Source: Thalassoglobus polymorphus
GTDB taxonomy: Bacteria > Planctomycetota > Planctomycetia > Planctomycetales > Planctomycetaceae
DNA: 64,000 bases
Assembly (NCBI RefSeq): GCF_007744255.1
Contig: NZ_CP036267.1
Coordinates: forward strand, 1,302,001 to 1,366,000
Direction of reading: 5' to 3'
Part shown: positions 1-9,487 of the stretch, piece after piece
How the letters are laid out: each line of letters opens with the position of its first letter
Numbering within the stretch: position 1 is the stretch's first letter
Position numbers and translations under genes: made by a program
Notes under the pieces: model-generated
The model's database searches: none
What the model saw: only the letters and a program-made list of their open reading frames with translations
Told to the model about the DNA's origin: nothing

Positions 1-1335
1 TTCAGGTGATTTGCGAAGCATGGTGAGACATTCAACAAAGCCGTTTGCGACCTGAAGTAAAAAAATCGGCAGCAGAAAGATCCAGGTTCTATCAAAGGGG
101 ATCGCTCGTTTCAGAATCAACACGACCAGCCCACCGAGCACGACTGTGGGGAAGAAAAGAGCGGCTTGCCAGTCCCTCTTCCGGATCGAAGCGATCGTCC
201 CAATCAGAAAGCAGAGAACAAATAGAGCGAGTCCCACAGTCGGGATCCCGCGGCTCATCTTTTGGACAGTCTCAGCCAAGTGCGAGGGCAGTCGTGACGC
301 AAACTCACCCCACGAAAGACTCTCCACAAATCGATTCGCGACAATAGGGGAAATGCCGTCGCTCACAAGGATGACTGGCGAATAAAGCACGAATGCCATG
401 AGCAAGCAAGCGACGCTGTACCTGACCAGAAACCGCTTCAAGAGGTCCAAGCTGGGACCGTTTATGACAATCCGAACAACGATTAGCCAAAGCACAATCC
501 CAGCTGCAAAGAACAGATACGATGGCATCACGAACAGACCGCAAGCCGTGACAAACGCAAAGAGCAGGGGACTGGGCAACTCTTGATCTGACCTCAGTGA
601 AAGCAGGATCTGTATCAAACTCAGTAACACGACCAGCGAGTAACCACGTCCGTTTGTGTCGAACAGAATGAAATACGGAAAGAGAGCAATCAGAGCTGCA
701 AAGAGATAGCCTGCATTCTGTGAGAGCATCCTCTTCGCCACATGAAAGCCAACAGGAATCGAGCAGAGACCCGCCAGAAACGCAGGTAATCGGAGGCCGA
801 TCGGACTGCTTCCGAAGATCAACGTCGAAAGCTTTACCAGTAGAGTGTGACCGACGTGGTTATTGGGATCTGAATACAGGAACAAATACTGCGGGGCGCG
901 ATTGATGTACTCAAGGTAAGTGTACGACTCATCGTACCGCATCGGCTGATTAAGAAACTTGAACCGTACAAAGGCACCGAGTCCCATCAACAGCAGCAAC
1001 GGAACTGGGAGTAGGCGTGGGAATGTTTCAGGCAGACGGCGCAGAAACGAAAGCAACTGCCGTGATTTCTCAATGAACTCTCGACGCAAGACAGACCACA
1101 ACGGTGGAGACTTGCTGGTTCTCTGTAGCAAATAGAGACTGGCTGCAAAGAAGAGGAGTGCGTAGATCAACAGTAGACATGATAATGTCTGGCTACGATC
1201 GTTCCATAATTCTGAAGGAACCAAACGTGCTGCAAAGCGGAGGCCAACATCAGGAATCGCCAGAACGAGGAGGCTCACTCCGCAGAGTCCGAAGAGAGCG
1301 CAGAACAGCGACTCGATCAAACGATTACGAGATGC
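1..1335 (-). CDS. Glycosyltransferase family 39-like integral membrane protein (3' end outside window)
   Basis: The minus strand is open from an ATG at 1335 to the window edge (445 codons, no stop), so the C-terminus is missing. The translation is a polytopic membrane protein with many hydrophobic segments rich in Leu, Phe and Ala. Around residue 130 it carries MRYDESYTYLEYI, like the acidic first-loop motif of the GT39/ArnT/PMT mannosyltransferases, followed by an Asn-His-Val-Gly-His stretch about 15 residues later. In that family the acidic loop binds the polyprenyl-phosphate sugar donor on the outer membrane face. Family assignment is inferred from this motif and topology; substrate is unknown. 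It ends 65 bp from bamA on the same strand, so cotranscription after bamA is possible. Confidence 0.75.
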
Positions 1336-1400
1336 CATCTCCAGCGACCTTCGGTTTCGACCATGTCTTTGTCACGCACAAGAAGTGTGTGACAAAAGTC

Positions 1401-4400
1401 CTATCGAGTCAAACCGACGTAGAAGCTGAAGACACGAGTTTCGTCTTCGTCTTGCTGCAAGATTGGCCAGGCGAAGTCGAACGCCAGCGGGGCAGGGCCC
1501 ATTGCTGGGACAACCATGCGGAAACCAAAACCTGCGGTGACACGAAAATCGTCGAAACCCGCCTCGGGTTCGACAGTACCAAAGTCCGAGAAGACCACGG
1601 CGCGGATGTTGTCGGTCGCTGTGAGCGGGAACATATATTCTGCCGAGCCAAGCGCCATGAAGTCACCACCGACAGCGAAGTTACCTTCCCGAGGAGTCAC
1701 CCCACGAAATTCAAAACCACGAAACGATGAGTAACCACCAGCGTAGTAGCGTTCGAAAATCGGAGTATCGTCTCCAGTCCAGCCGGCTTGTCCGGTCAGT
1801 GACAAAATGTGCTTACCAAGTCCATCAGGACGTTCGTAAAGGGTGAAGTATTTCCCTGCTGAGGCGTCAATGCGAGGATAGATAAACTCGCCGAAACCCT
1901 GTTCGTAAGTCAGGTCGAAATTGTGTCCCTGACTCGGATTGAAAGAGTTATCACGAGTATCGAACGACAACGTGAACGAGGCTGTGGAAAGGAAGTTATC
2001 TCCATCAACGGCAAGCAGGTCGGGAGGAACCGGACCGTTCGTTAGGCTGTAATCACGAATTTGAACGTTCTCAAGTCGCAGCGCGGTCGATGCCGACCAG
2101 TAGCGATTGAGGACATATCCAAGACTGATCCGTCCACCCAATCGGTCTTCGGTCCAGTCATCATAAAAGCGATTGTAATAAAATCCGCTCAGTCCCAAAC
2201 TAAAATCTGTCCCCATGAAGAAAGGGTCTTGCCAGCTCATCAAGTAGCGACTCACCTCTGAACCTGGGACAGCTTCCATACGGAAGCTTTGGCCTGCACC
2301 ACGGAATGCCTGACCGTTTGTGACGTCCGCCCAGCTGCGAGGGACGCGGAAGAGGTCGAAGTTGTCTTCTTGAAGAGTCAACTGTCCGACGACACCGGCG
2401 TCACTGTTGACTCCGACACCGAACATCAATCGCCCTGTCCGTCCTTCTGTGACATCGATATTCACATCGACAAAACCAGGAGCAGGGTTTGAAAGTGCAT
2501 CACCGAAAGGATCTCCTTGTGGAGAGACTCCCTGCTGGTAGTCTTGAGGATACGGATTCCCAAACTGATCCAGTCCCTGTGCTCGAACGATGTCATTCGA
2601 TTGTCCACGAAAGACTGTCTCCGGAGAGATGACGACAGGTGTGGGATTCTCGTTTTTTGGTTGTTTTCGAAGCGGACGCTGAATCTCAACTTCCGGGGGA
2701 TTTTCTTCTTCAAAGAGGCTGGCAGGTAAAACAACTCGCCCCACAGTTTCTTTGACCGGCGAAATGTATGTCGCTCGCAAGTCGAAGTCGTGATCGAATT
2801 CTTCGCTGAAGAGTTCTTCAGCTTTTGTTTGTGCGACTCGTTCCGGGTTTTGCCCACGCTGAGCAATGGCCGGGATGTACTCCAGTCCATCGACAGGTTT
2901 CAAATCGAATGTTGGAGGGTCTGTCCGTTCCCAGATGGGACTTCCAGAGACCCGCTGTTGTGCCATGCGAAGATCTCGCCCACTGGCGAGTGTCCCCGGC
3001 TTCAGGAATCTGTGAACCTGATCCCGTACAACCGTTTCCTGTGTGTGAGTGTGATCGCCACGAATGTGGATATTGATTTGGCCAATGTAGCGGGGAATGT
3101 CTTCATCGATTTGATAAGTCAGGTCAACAATCCCGGAGTCGTCTTGTCGGAAATGCGGAGTCGGTTCGACTTTCGCGAAGACGTGGCCAAGTTCGTCGTA
3201 CTTGTCCTTCATTGCGGAAACGTCTTTACGCAAGAATCGGGAGTTAAAATGCTCTCCGGAATTCAGCTCGAGTTTAGTCAATAACTCGTTTCGCGGAATG
3301 ACGGCAGCCCCGATCACGTCGATGTTACCAACCTTGTATCGTGTTCCTTCTGCGATGGTGAAATTGACGGTGACTTTTCCATCAGCTTCTGAGATCGACT
3401 CACTCACTTCGACATCAACATCGAAACAGCCCAGTCCTAAATAGTACTGTTTGATGGTATAGACATCGTTGCGAACAATTTCCGGATCGTAGTCTCCACC
3501 GATCCATCCTGCTCCGAGGTTGTCGATAGGAGTTTTAGTTGCGATTTTTGTTTTGAGCACACGAGCAGAGATGAAGTGATCACCGACGAATTTGAAGTTG
3601 ATATCGCGAACTTTGACCTTCGGACCTTCTTCAATATGAAAGACGACTTCACGATCATTCTTATTGTCACCTTTTTGCAGAGTGACTTTCGCGAACCGAT
3701 AACCCTTCTCGGCGTATAAAGATTTGATGCGAGAGACCGATTCACGATTCGCAGCGACGTCGTAGCCGTGTCCCGTCATCAGTCCTGTATGAGCCTGAAG
3801 CTCACTGGTCTTGATCTTGTCGTTTCCTACAAACTTCACGTCTCGCAAAATTGGGCGTTCAACGACTTGAAAGACGAGAACTGGACCCTCTTTTGTCTGA
3901 CGGTAGAACGGCTTAACGGAGTAGAACCAGTTCGTCTTCAGAAGCTTCGTAACGTCTTTTTGGATCTGGTGAGAAGATGGTAAGCGACCTTGGCGAGAAT
4001 CGATCTGCCTTAAAATCGCATTCGATTGAATCGTGGTATTCCCCTCGACGACAATCCCGACCAATTCTTCATTCAGCAGGGTTTCGACATTGAATTCAGT
4101 CTGCTGGATGACCGGTTTTTTAGGCTCTTGTGCTGGGCGTTCTGCCAATGCTCGATTGAGTCCGGGAAGAGCTGCTGTCTTCGGAGGAGTTGGCGCAGGG
4201 GGAGCCTTCTCTTCTTGAGACGCTTTCTGGAATGCAGGGTCTATTTGCGGCGCTGGACGTGCCTGAGCCGGCGCAGGGGAACTGCTTCCAGGAAATGGAC
4301 GTTGAGCCTCCACGGAGGACATGAAGCCACCCATGATGCAAAATGCCAGCGCGTTTCGACTGACGAAACGTCGCAAGCTGGGCTTCAATGCCCGTCGACG

Positions 4401-4424
4401 AGTGTCGCTAGTGACACGATTCAT
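1401..4424 (-). CDS. bamA: Outer membrane assembly protein BamA (POTRA repeats plus D15/Omp85 barrel)
   Basis: 1007 residues from the ATG at 4424. The open frame reaches a TTG at 4493, but a basic, hydrophobic signal peptide (cleavage after SVEA, about residue 40) starts at the ATG, so I prefer it. A Pro/Ala-rich linker follows (about 45-115), then successive POTRA domains from about residue 122 (GIVVEGNTTIQ) to about 480, a long variable segment, and a C-terminal beta-barrel from about 660. The barrel contains GGYSSFRGF, matching the conserved RGF of loop 6 in Omp85 proteins. BamA inserts beta-barrel proteins into the outer membrane. It is about 200 residues longer than the E. coli protein because of the linker and the pre-barrel segment. 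The last residue is Arg rather than the usual aromatic residue. Confidence 0.92.
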   Translation of the reverse strand: MNRVTSDTRRRALKPSLRRFVSRNALAFCIMGGFMSSVEAQRPFPGSSSPAPAQARPAPQIDPAFQKASQEEKAPPAPTPPKTAALPGLNRALAERPAQEPKKPVIQQTEFNVETLLNEELVGIVVEGNTTIQSNAILRQIDSRQGRLPSSHQIQKDVTKLLKTNWFYSVKPFYRQTKEGPVLVFQVVERPILRDVKFVGNDKIKTSELQAHTGLMTGHGYDVAANRESVSRIKSLYAEKGYRFAKVTLQKGDNKNDREVVFHIEEGPKVKVRDINFKFVGDHFISARVLKTKIATKTPIDNLGAGWIGGDYDPEIVRNDVYTIKQYYLGLGCFDVDVEVSESISEADGKVTVNFTIAEGTRYKVGNIDVIGAAVIPRNELLTKLELNSGEHFNSRFLRKDVSAMKDKYDELGHVFAKVEPTPHFRQDDSGIVDLTYQIDEDIPRYIGQINIHIRGDHTHTQETVVRDQVHRFLKPGTLASGRDLRMAQQRVSGSPIWERTDPPTFDLKPVDGLEYIPAIAQRGQNPERVAQTKAEELFSEEFDHDFDLRATYISPVKETVGRVVLPASLFEEENPPEVEIQRPLRKQPKNENPTPVVISPETVFRGQSNDIVRAQGLDQFGNPYPQDYQQGVSPQGDPFGDALSNPAPGFVDVNIDVTEGRTGRLMFGVGVNSDAGVVGQLTLQEDNFDLFRVPRSWADVTNGQAFRGAGQSFRMEAVPGSEVSRYLMSWQDPFFMGTDFSLGLSGFYYNRFYDDWTEDRLGGRISLGYVLNRYWSASTALRLENVQIRDYSLTNGPVPPDLLAVDGDNFLSTASFTLSFDTRDNSFNPSQGHNFDLTYEQGFGEFIYPRIDASAGKYFTLYERPDGLGKHILSLTGQAGWTGDDTPIFERYYAGGYSSFRGFEFRGVTPREGNFAVGGDFMALGSAEYMFPLTATDNIRAVVFSDFGTVEPEAGFDDFRVTAGFGFRMVVPAMGPAPLAFDFAWPILQQDEDETRVFSFYVGLTR

Positions 4425-4861
4425 CGAATCTGCTTTCGATTCCAATCCGATCACGCCCACCGAATGAGCAATAGAGCCCAAAGTTGAACGCAAATGGTGA
4501 TCGGGATGCCAATCGCCTCATGCGATTTGACATAACAAGGAGGGTATTTGAATTGAATTGCAGCTTGAATCTAAAACTCTTCAGGAGACCTGTCAGGTGG
4601 TCGCTTGCCTCAGGTTTTGAGTGAGCGAATTCAGATTTCAGGATCGGTTCCAGAATAATCAGGCTACTAGGATATCGTTCTGCTTCACATGAGGCAGAAT
4701 GATCGTGGGGAAAATGATATGGGACGTGAGACCACTTCCAATTTGGAATATGGCAATTTTGATTTCTCAGAAAGCTAATAATTCAATTCGAATTTCACGG
4801 CAAGATGAATTCTCGCCCGCAGAACTCAAGAATTGCGGCAATGCATCGGCGGTTGTTGATG
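4425..4861. other. Gene-free stretch between bamA and the kinase gene
   Basis: About 440 bases with no credible coding frame. It holds one decayed family B repeat (4573-4650) and the upstream region of bamA. No terminator or clear promoter was recognised. Confidence 0.5.
4573..4650 (-). repeat. Family B repeat, decayed copy
   Basis: Read on the minus strand it begins GAACCGATCCTGAAATCTGA and keeps the central TCACTCAAAACCTGA part, but the other end is poorly conserved. Upstream of bamA. Confidence 0.55.
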
Positions 4862-7222
4862 CTAACGCTTTCTTCCGCGGATTCTGAGGAAGACATCCAG
4901 ATCATCTTCAATCTGTCGATAGAACCAAAAAGCGGCTGCAAACGCAGCTAAACCGCCAAAACAGAGGAGTTGAGCCAGTTGCAGCATCTCTACAGAGACA
5001 ATCGTAATGGCGGCTACCGAGAGCAGCGGAATGCTGGCAGCAGCAATTAAGTAGTATCGCAAGTACGTTTTCAACTTTTGCAGATCCTGCCGATCCTTGC
5101 GCTGTCCGCGTCCCTTTTGCAGCAACGCAGGATACAGCACCTGTACGGAATACCAGGTGACTCCAAAGAAGGGATATGCCGTGGCAATTAACCCAAAGAG
5201 CACCAGCGAGCCTACAATATGTGCGTACTCTGAAGCCGAGACATCAATTCCTATTGCTTGAAATGCCACCGGGTACGCGATTCCGGCGATGATCCACAAA
5301 AGCAGGCAAATCATCGCACAGCGATGCCCGAGTAACAGGGCTGATTCCCTAATGATAGTGGTTTTCGAATTGGTGTTCGCGTTCTGCCTCGTGGCGAACA
5401 GCCTTTTCACTGGTGAAACGCGTTCTTCACGGGCACATGGTAGAGCAAACTGCTCTAAGCCGCTTTCCTGGGAGGCTTCCGGGTTACGGATTCCCCGTTT
5501 TACCTGGTTTGCCAGAATGACCACGAAGCTGATTCCGACTGGAAACGCAATTCCGTTGATCACACCAAGAATTGTTTCGAACGTCTGCCCGGGAGCCATC
5601 TCGTCAAAGATCGCTCGCTGGTTGTAAAAGAAGTTACCAACAGCAGAGATCCCGTTCGGAATCAAATTCAGGAGCAGCACCGTGGCAACAACCCAGTGAC
5701 GGGCCTTGGATCGCCAACTCTTCGCGGGAGGGTCAATCAACTCACGAGCGCGCGGTTCAAGGCACATTTCGAGTTGCTCGATCAATTCATCCGCATTCTG
5801 CCAGCGCTGTTCTCGATTTGGCTGAAGCAACTTCTCAAGAATTCGCATCAACGATTCGGGACATTCAGCAAAATCTGGAGCGAATTGCTCTCTGGAAAGC
5901 CCACGACTTCTTCTTTCCAGCATTTTATCAATGGTCTGCCCTGATAAATCGCCTCCACCTAAATCGTCAAACGGACGCGTTCCTCGCAGGAGTTCCCAGA
6001 GCAAAACTCCCAAAGAGTACAAATCTGATCGCCCATCAAGTTCGTCCGCTTGAGTCTCATGCCGGGGTGAACAGGCCTCCAATTGCTCTGGCGACATATA
6101 TGCCAAACTTCCACCGAAGTAGGCAGTCGGATTCGTTCCGGCGACGGAACTGCTGAAACTGATGTTAAAGTCGGCAAGTTTGGGAACGCCCTCGGCACTC
6201 AGCAGGACATTGGCCGGTTTAAGGTCTCGATGAAGAACTCCCTGCCGGTTTGCATAGTCCAATGCTTTGGCGAGACGAATTCCGATCCAGGCGACGACTT
6301 CCGGCCAGGACTTTCCAGAAAGCTCCTGACGCAAACTCGAATCGCTCGGTGAAATTTCCCCTTTCGACTCCAGTGTCCCATCCAAAACATCGATGAGGAG
6401 TTGACCACTTCTCATTTCGACTGGAGTCATTCTTACACGTTTCGTCACCGACTCCAGCGTTCCACCGGGAAGGTACTGCATGTACAGCAAGCGGGCAGGG
6501 GGTGTTTCAACAATCCGCTGATCGTGAACGCGCACAATGTAATCGTGATCGAGTTGAGCAAGTGTCTGCGGTTCCGTCCCATGGTCAGCAGAGACTTTGA
6601 CCGCCACGAGTCGTTGCATCGAAATCTGGCGTGCGAGAAAGACTTTCGCAAACGCTCCCTGACCAAGCAGCATGATCAAGTCGAAATCATCAATCACTTC
6701 GCCCGCTTGAAGGTCAAAGACAGCTGAAGACTGATCGAAAGAAGAGATGACGGTCGCGTTGATATCAGGAGATTGGCTGGCGAATTGACGCAAACCATCA
6801 GCCTGGTTTGGATATCGCTCGAAGTAGTCACTGATGCAGACCGCTTCATCGACAGACAGTCGACAAACGTATTCCTCGAAAATCAGGTCAATCGGCAAAG
6901 CGACCGATTGCAGTTCCTGGAACTCTTCACAGTATTCATCAAGCGATTTCGGTAGCGCATACTCTTGCCAGCGCAGCTCCATATCGACTTTGATCAGCTC
7001 AACGAGGAACTCCATTCGCAACTTGGAGCAACTCGGCAAGAACTCAGAGATCTCTGGCGGACCATGCTCGTCAACCTGATCCCATGCCGCGAGAAATCGG
7101 TCCAACGAGTCCGTCAGCAAATCAATGGCCTCGTCACTCATCGTTGTTTTATGAGTGTCCATTGAATTTGATTCCGATGCGGACATGATCGATGAAAAGC
7201 CCATTTCAACTTTGTGATTCAC
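4862..7222 (-). CDS. Membrane-bound Ser/Thr protein kinase (Hanks type) containing an in-frame repeat
   Basis: 786 residues from a GTG at 7222; ATGs at 7204 and 7186 are alternatives. Residues 1-175 are a planctomycete-style N-terminal extension. The kinase domain runs about 180-490: Gly loop LLGQGAFAKV (186-195), VAVK with Lys209, HRDLKPANVL (331-340), then DFN (351-353) in place of DFG, and SPEQ in the activation segment. Five or so hydrophobic segments follow. The HRD and Lys residues suggest activity despite DFN. Residues of about 589-622 (EQFALPCAREERVSPVKRL and onward) are the translation of an inserted family A repeat, lying in a loop between membrane segments. No partner gene is adjacent. 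Confidence 0.9.
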   Translation of the reverse strand: MNHKVEMGFSSIMSASESNSMDTHKTTMSDEAIDLLTDSLDRFLAAWDQVDEHGPPEISEFLPSCSKLRMEFLVELIKVDMELRWQEYALPKSLDEYCEEFQELQSVALPIDLIFEEYVCRLSVDEAVCISDYFERYPNQADGLRQFASQSPDINATVISSFDQSSAVFDLQAGEVIDDFDLIMLLGQGAFAKVFLARQISMQRLVAVKVSADHGTEPQTLAQLDHDYIVRVHDQRIVETPPARLLYMQYLPGGTLESVTKRVRMTPVEMRSGQLLIDVLDGTLESKGEISPSDSSLRQELSGKSWPEVVAWIGIRLAKALDYANRQGVLHRDLKPANVLLSAEGVPKLADFNISFSSSVAGTNPTAYFGGSLAYMSPEQLEACSPRHETQADELDGRSDLYSLGVLLWELLRGTRPFDDLGGGDLSGQTIDKMLERRSRGLSREQFAPDFAECPESLMRILEKLLQPNREQRWQNADELIEQLEMCLEPRARELIDPPAKSWRSKARHWVVATVLLLNLIPNGISAVGNFFYNQRAIFDEMAPGQTFETILGVINGIAFPVGISFVVILANQVKRGIRNPEASQESGLEQFALPCAREERVSPVKRLFATRQNANTNSKTTIIRESALLLGHRCAMICLLLWIIAGIAYPVAFQAIGIDVSASEYAHIVGSLVLFGLIATAYPFFGVTWYSVQVLYPALLQKGRGQRKDRQDLQKLKTYLRYYLIAAASIPLLSVAAITIVSVEMLQLAQLLCFGGLAAFAAAFWFYRQIEDDLDVFLRIRGRKR
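5357..5457 (-). repeat. Family A repeat inside a coding sequence
   Basis: A nearly full-length family A copy entirely within the kinase gene, in sense orientation and in frame. It starts TTAGAGCAGTTTGCTC on the minus strand and runs through the CGCCACGAGGCAGAAC core. The far end (GTTTTCGAATTGG side) is slightly diverged. Confidence 0.9.
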
Positions 7223-7326
7223 GAAACGCCAAGGTCTCTTCCAGCCGTACCCGGCTCAACTGCCTAAACTCTACTTCACGTTTCTCTACTGGTGTTGAGC
7301 CGGACCACAGAGCAAGATGAGAGAGA

Positions 7327-8193
7327 CTACAATTTTTTCGCCTTGAATGTATCTCCCTGATTGATATCCCCTGTTTCCAGCCCTTTGCGGAACCAGCGTG
7401 CTCGCTGTTCTGCCGATCCATGGGTGAATGATTCTTCGACAACGTATCCGCGAGCCCGTTTTTGCAAAGTGTCATCGCCAATCATCGCTGCCGCGTTGAG
7501 GCCTTCTTCGATATCGCCCGGTTCCAGCAGGTTTTTCATTCGTTCTGCATGATGCGCCCAGACGCCTGCAAAAAAGTCCGCCTGCAATTCCAAACGAACC
7601 TGCAAAAGATTGTACTCCGCTTCGCTGAGCCGTCCCCTCTCACGCTGAACCATCTCTGTGATGCCCAGTAAGTTCTGGACATGATGTCCAACTTCATGGG
7701 CAATCACATATGCCTGCGCGAAGTCTCCCGGAGCATTGAGCTGTCGTTCGAGTTGATCAAAGAATCCGAGGTCGATGTAAACTTTTTCATCACCGGGGCA
7801 ATAGAACGGTCCCACTGCGGAACTGTTGAACCCGCATGCCGAGGAAACACCATCTCGGAAGATGACAAGCGTCGGTTCGCGATAGGAAACGTCGGTTCCA
7901 CGAAAAATTTCATTCCACACATCTTCGGTGTCAGCAAGAATCGTCGCAACGAAATCCCGCATTTCTTCTTCAGCCGGGCTCGGATTTTCAGCAGGAGCCG
8001 CATTCTGTTGTCCTCCCTGCTGGGGAAGTTGCTGAGCAACTCTGAAGACTTGTCCGAGATCTCCGCCGGAGAAGATGAAGACCGCGATAAGAAGGATGAT
8101 CGTCATCCCCCCGCCGAGTGCCTTCCCGCCACTTTTCATCCCTCGACGATCTTCGACGTTACTGCTCTGTCGGCGACCTTTCCACGAAACCAC
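7327..8193 (-). CDS. Neutral zinc metallopeptidase, YpfJ family
   Basis: 288 residues. The GTG start at 8193 is supported because the N-terminus MVSWKGRRQSSNVEDRRG matches the conserved start of YpfJ-type proteins. A glycine-rich stretch leads into one membrane segment (about 31-43), so the rest is probably extracytoplasmic. HEVGH (166-170) followed by HVQN is the zinc-binding HExxH motif with its catalytic Glu167; the C-terminus has GSAEQRARWF, also typical of the family. The physiological substrate of this family is not known. It stands alone, 104 bp from the kinase gene. Confidence 0.88.
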   Translation of the reverse strand: MVSWKGRRQSSNVEDRRGMKSGGKALGGGMTIILLIAVFIFSGGDLGQVFRVAQQLPQQGGQQNAAPAENPSPAEEEMRDFVATILADTEDVWNEIFRGTDVSYREPTLVIFRDGVSSACGFNSSAVGPFYCPGDEKVYIDLGFFDQLERQLNAPGDFAQAYVIAHEVGHHVQNLLGITEMVQRERGRLSEAEYNLLQVRLELQADFFAGVWAHHAERMKNLLEPGDIEEGLNAAAMIGDDTLQKRARGYVVEESFTHGSAEQRARWFRKGLETGDINQGDTFKAKKL

Positions 8194-8544
8194 GGCTGAA
8201 TCCTTATAAGAATTGATCCGGAAACCTGAATCTGGTCTCTCTCACGATGAGAAAGTCCATCACGAAAGGAGTCTCCGGACAGAGATTCAGGAATGTCTAT
8301 TTCGACAAATCTAACATGTGCAGGAAGCGAACCACAAATGCAGCGTGATCTTCGTTCGCAGAAAAAAAGAAGTTGACGGTAGAGGCTGACAGGACATGAA
8401 CGGCTGTGACAGCAGGCAATCAAGCATAAAGAAGGTTGCCTATTCTCACCCTTGCACCTCAACCAGCAGTCGTAATTTGCTCACCAAAGGAATTCGGCTC
8501 CGTTGGGCCGTCACTTTTGATTCTGTGTTACCGGTGATCTGATG
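8194..8544. other. Gene-free stretch with one family B repeat
   Basis: Holds a family B copy at 8210-8288. The remaining 250 bases (8289-8544) show no convincing gene, hairpin or repeat. Confidence 0.5.
8210..8288 (+). repeat. Family B repeat
   Basis: Begins GAATTGATCCGGAAACCTGA and ends CTCCGGACAGAGATTC, with CTCTCTCACGATGAGAAAG at the centre. It lies just upstream of the YpfJ-like gene. Confidence 0.7.
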
Positions 8545-9414
8545 TTACTGTTGATCCTGTCCAAGTGCCCAAGTGGGGCCAGAGCGATTGAACGTCGACG
8601 AGATGTACGAAGCAAGCCGCACGTCAGCGGTCGGGACGTGGCGTTCCATCTCTTCAGCGAACCGAGGTGGGTGTGTGGAAGATCTCAGAGACTTGCAATA
8701 ATCCACAAGCATGCCTCGACCATCCGGGCAATCATGGATCAGGTAATGAACCCAGGCCCAGGCTTCCTGGTAGTCAGCGCGGTGCATCTCTGAGACGGAT
8801 TCAATCTGCTCCAGACGATGCAAGTCAGGCTGCCATCCATTTGAAATCGCTTTGGCTAATTGCGGGGCATGATCGGGGTGTCGACGTTTTGAATCGAACG
8901 TACGCGTTTCAAAGTACTCTGCGATTCCTTCATCCAACCACAACGGAACGGTTTGCAACGATGAATGTAAAACGCCATGTGTGTATTCATGCCGCAAGTC
9001 TTCCGCCATGCTCGGCCCCCAATGTGCATAGACCGCAAGTTCAGTAGGCGAACCAATGAAAAAGGCCCGGCGAGGTGGCAAATTCGGATGCTGCTTCTTC
9101 ATGTATTCTGCATACCGGTCTTCATCCTTAAATAGATGAACAATGATGGGGCGGTTCGCAGGAGGGAGTTCAAGAAGCTCGACAATCTCGGCCCGCAGCG
9201 AAGTCAGCTCTTCAAAGACTGGATCATCTTTGGTGATTTTGACATCCGAACGGACCTGCAATTGCTCCATTTTGACTTTATATTTGTTCGGCAAGCCTGT
9301 CACATCACGTCGAACAAACATGCAGCTGGAAGAGAACAGACTCAGCAACGAAAAGACGAAACAGAGATAGCATTGCCATCGCTGCTGAACGACTCTCTCC
9401 GTCTGATTCATCAT
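8545..9414 (-). CDS. Putative lipoprotein metallopeptidase (HEYTH / DEGIAEYFE)
   Basis: 289 residues from tandem ATGs at 9414/9411, preceded by GGGATCAC as a modest ribosome site; the open frame extends to 9480 but the signal starts here. A hydrophobic stretch ends in LFSSSC, a plausible lipobox with Cys31. Residues 142-146 are HEYTH and 161-168 DEGIAEYF, the HExxH plus downstream Glu arrangement of gluzincin peptidases, as in DUF1570-type planctomycete proteins. It should be a membrane-anchored extracytoplasmic zinc peptidase; the substrate is unknown. It lies 73 bp downstream of the YhaN-like gene on the same strand. Confidence 0.75.
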   Translation of the reverse strand: MMNQTERVVQQRWQCYLCFVFSLLSLFSSSCMFVRRDVTGLPNKYKVKMEQLQVRSDVKITKDDPVFEELTSLRAEIVELLELPPANRPIIVHLFKDEDRYAEYMKKQHPNLPPRRAFFIGSPTELAVYAHWGPSMAEDLRHEYTHGVLHSSLQTVPLWLDEGIAEYFETRTFDSKRRHPDHAPQLAKAISNGWQPDLHRLEQIESVSEMHRADYQEAWAWVHYLIHDCPDGRGMLVDYCKSLRSSTHPPRFAEEMERHVPTADVRLASYISSTFNRSGPTWALGQDQQ

Positions 9415-9487
9415 CTGTGATCCCAAATTTCGCCGAACACCTGCAGTGTTCGACTCACGCCACGAACACGAGAAACACAACTCTGTT

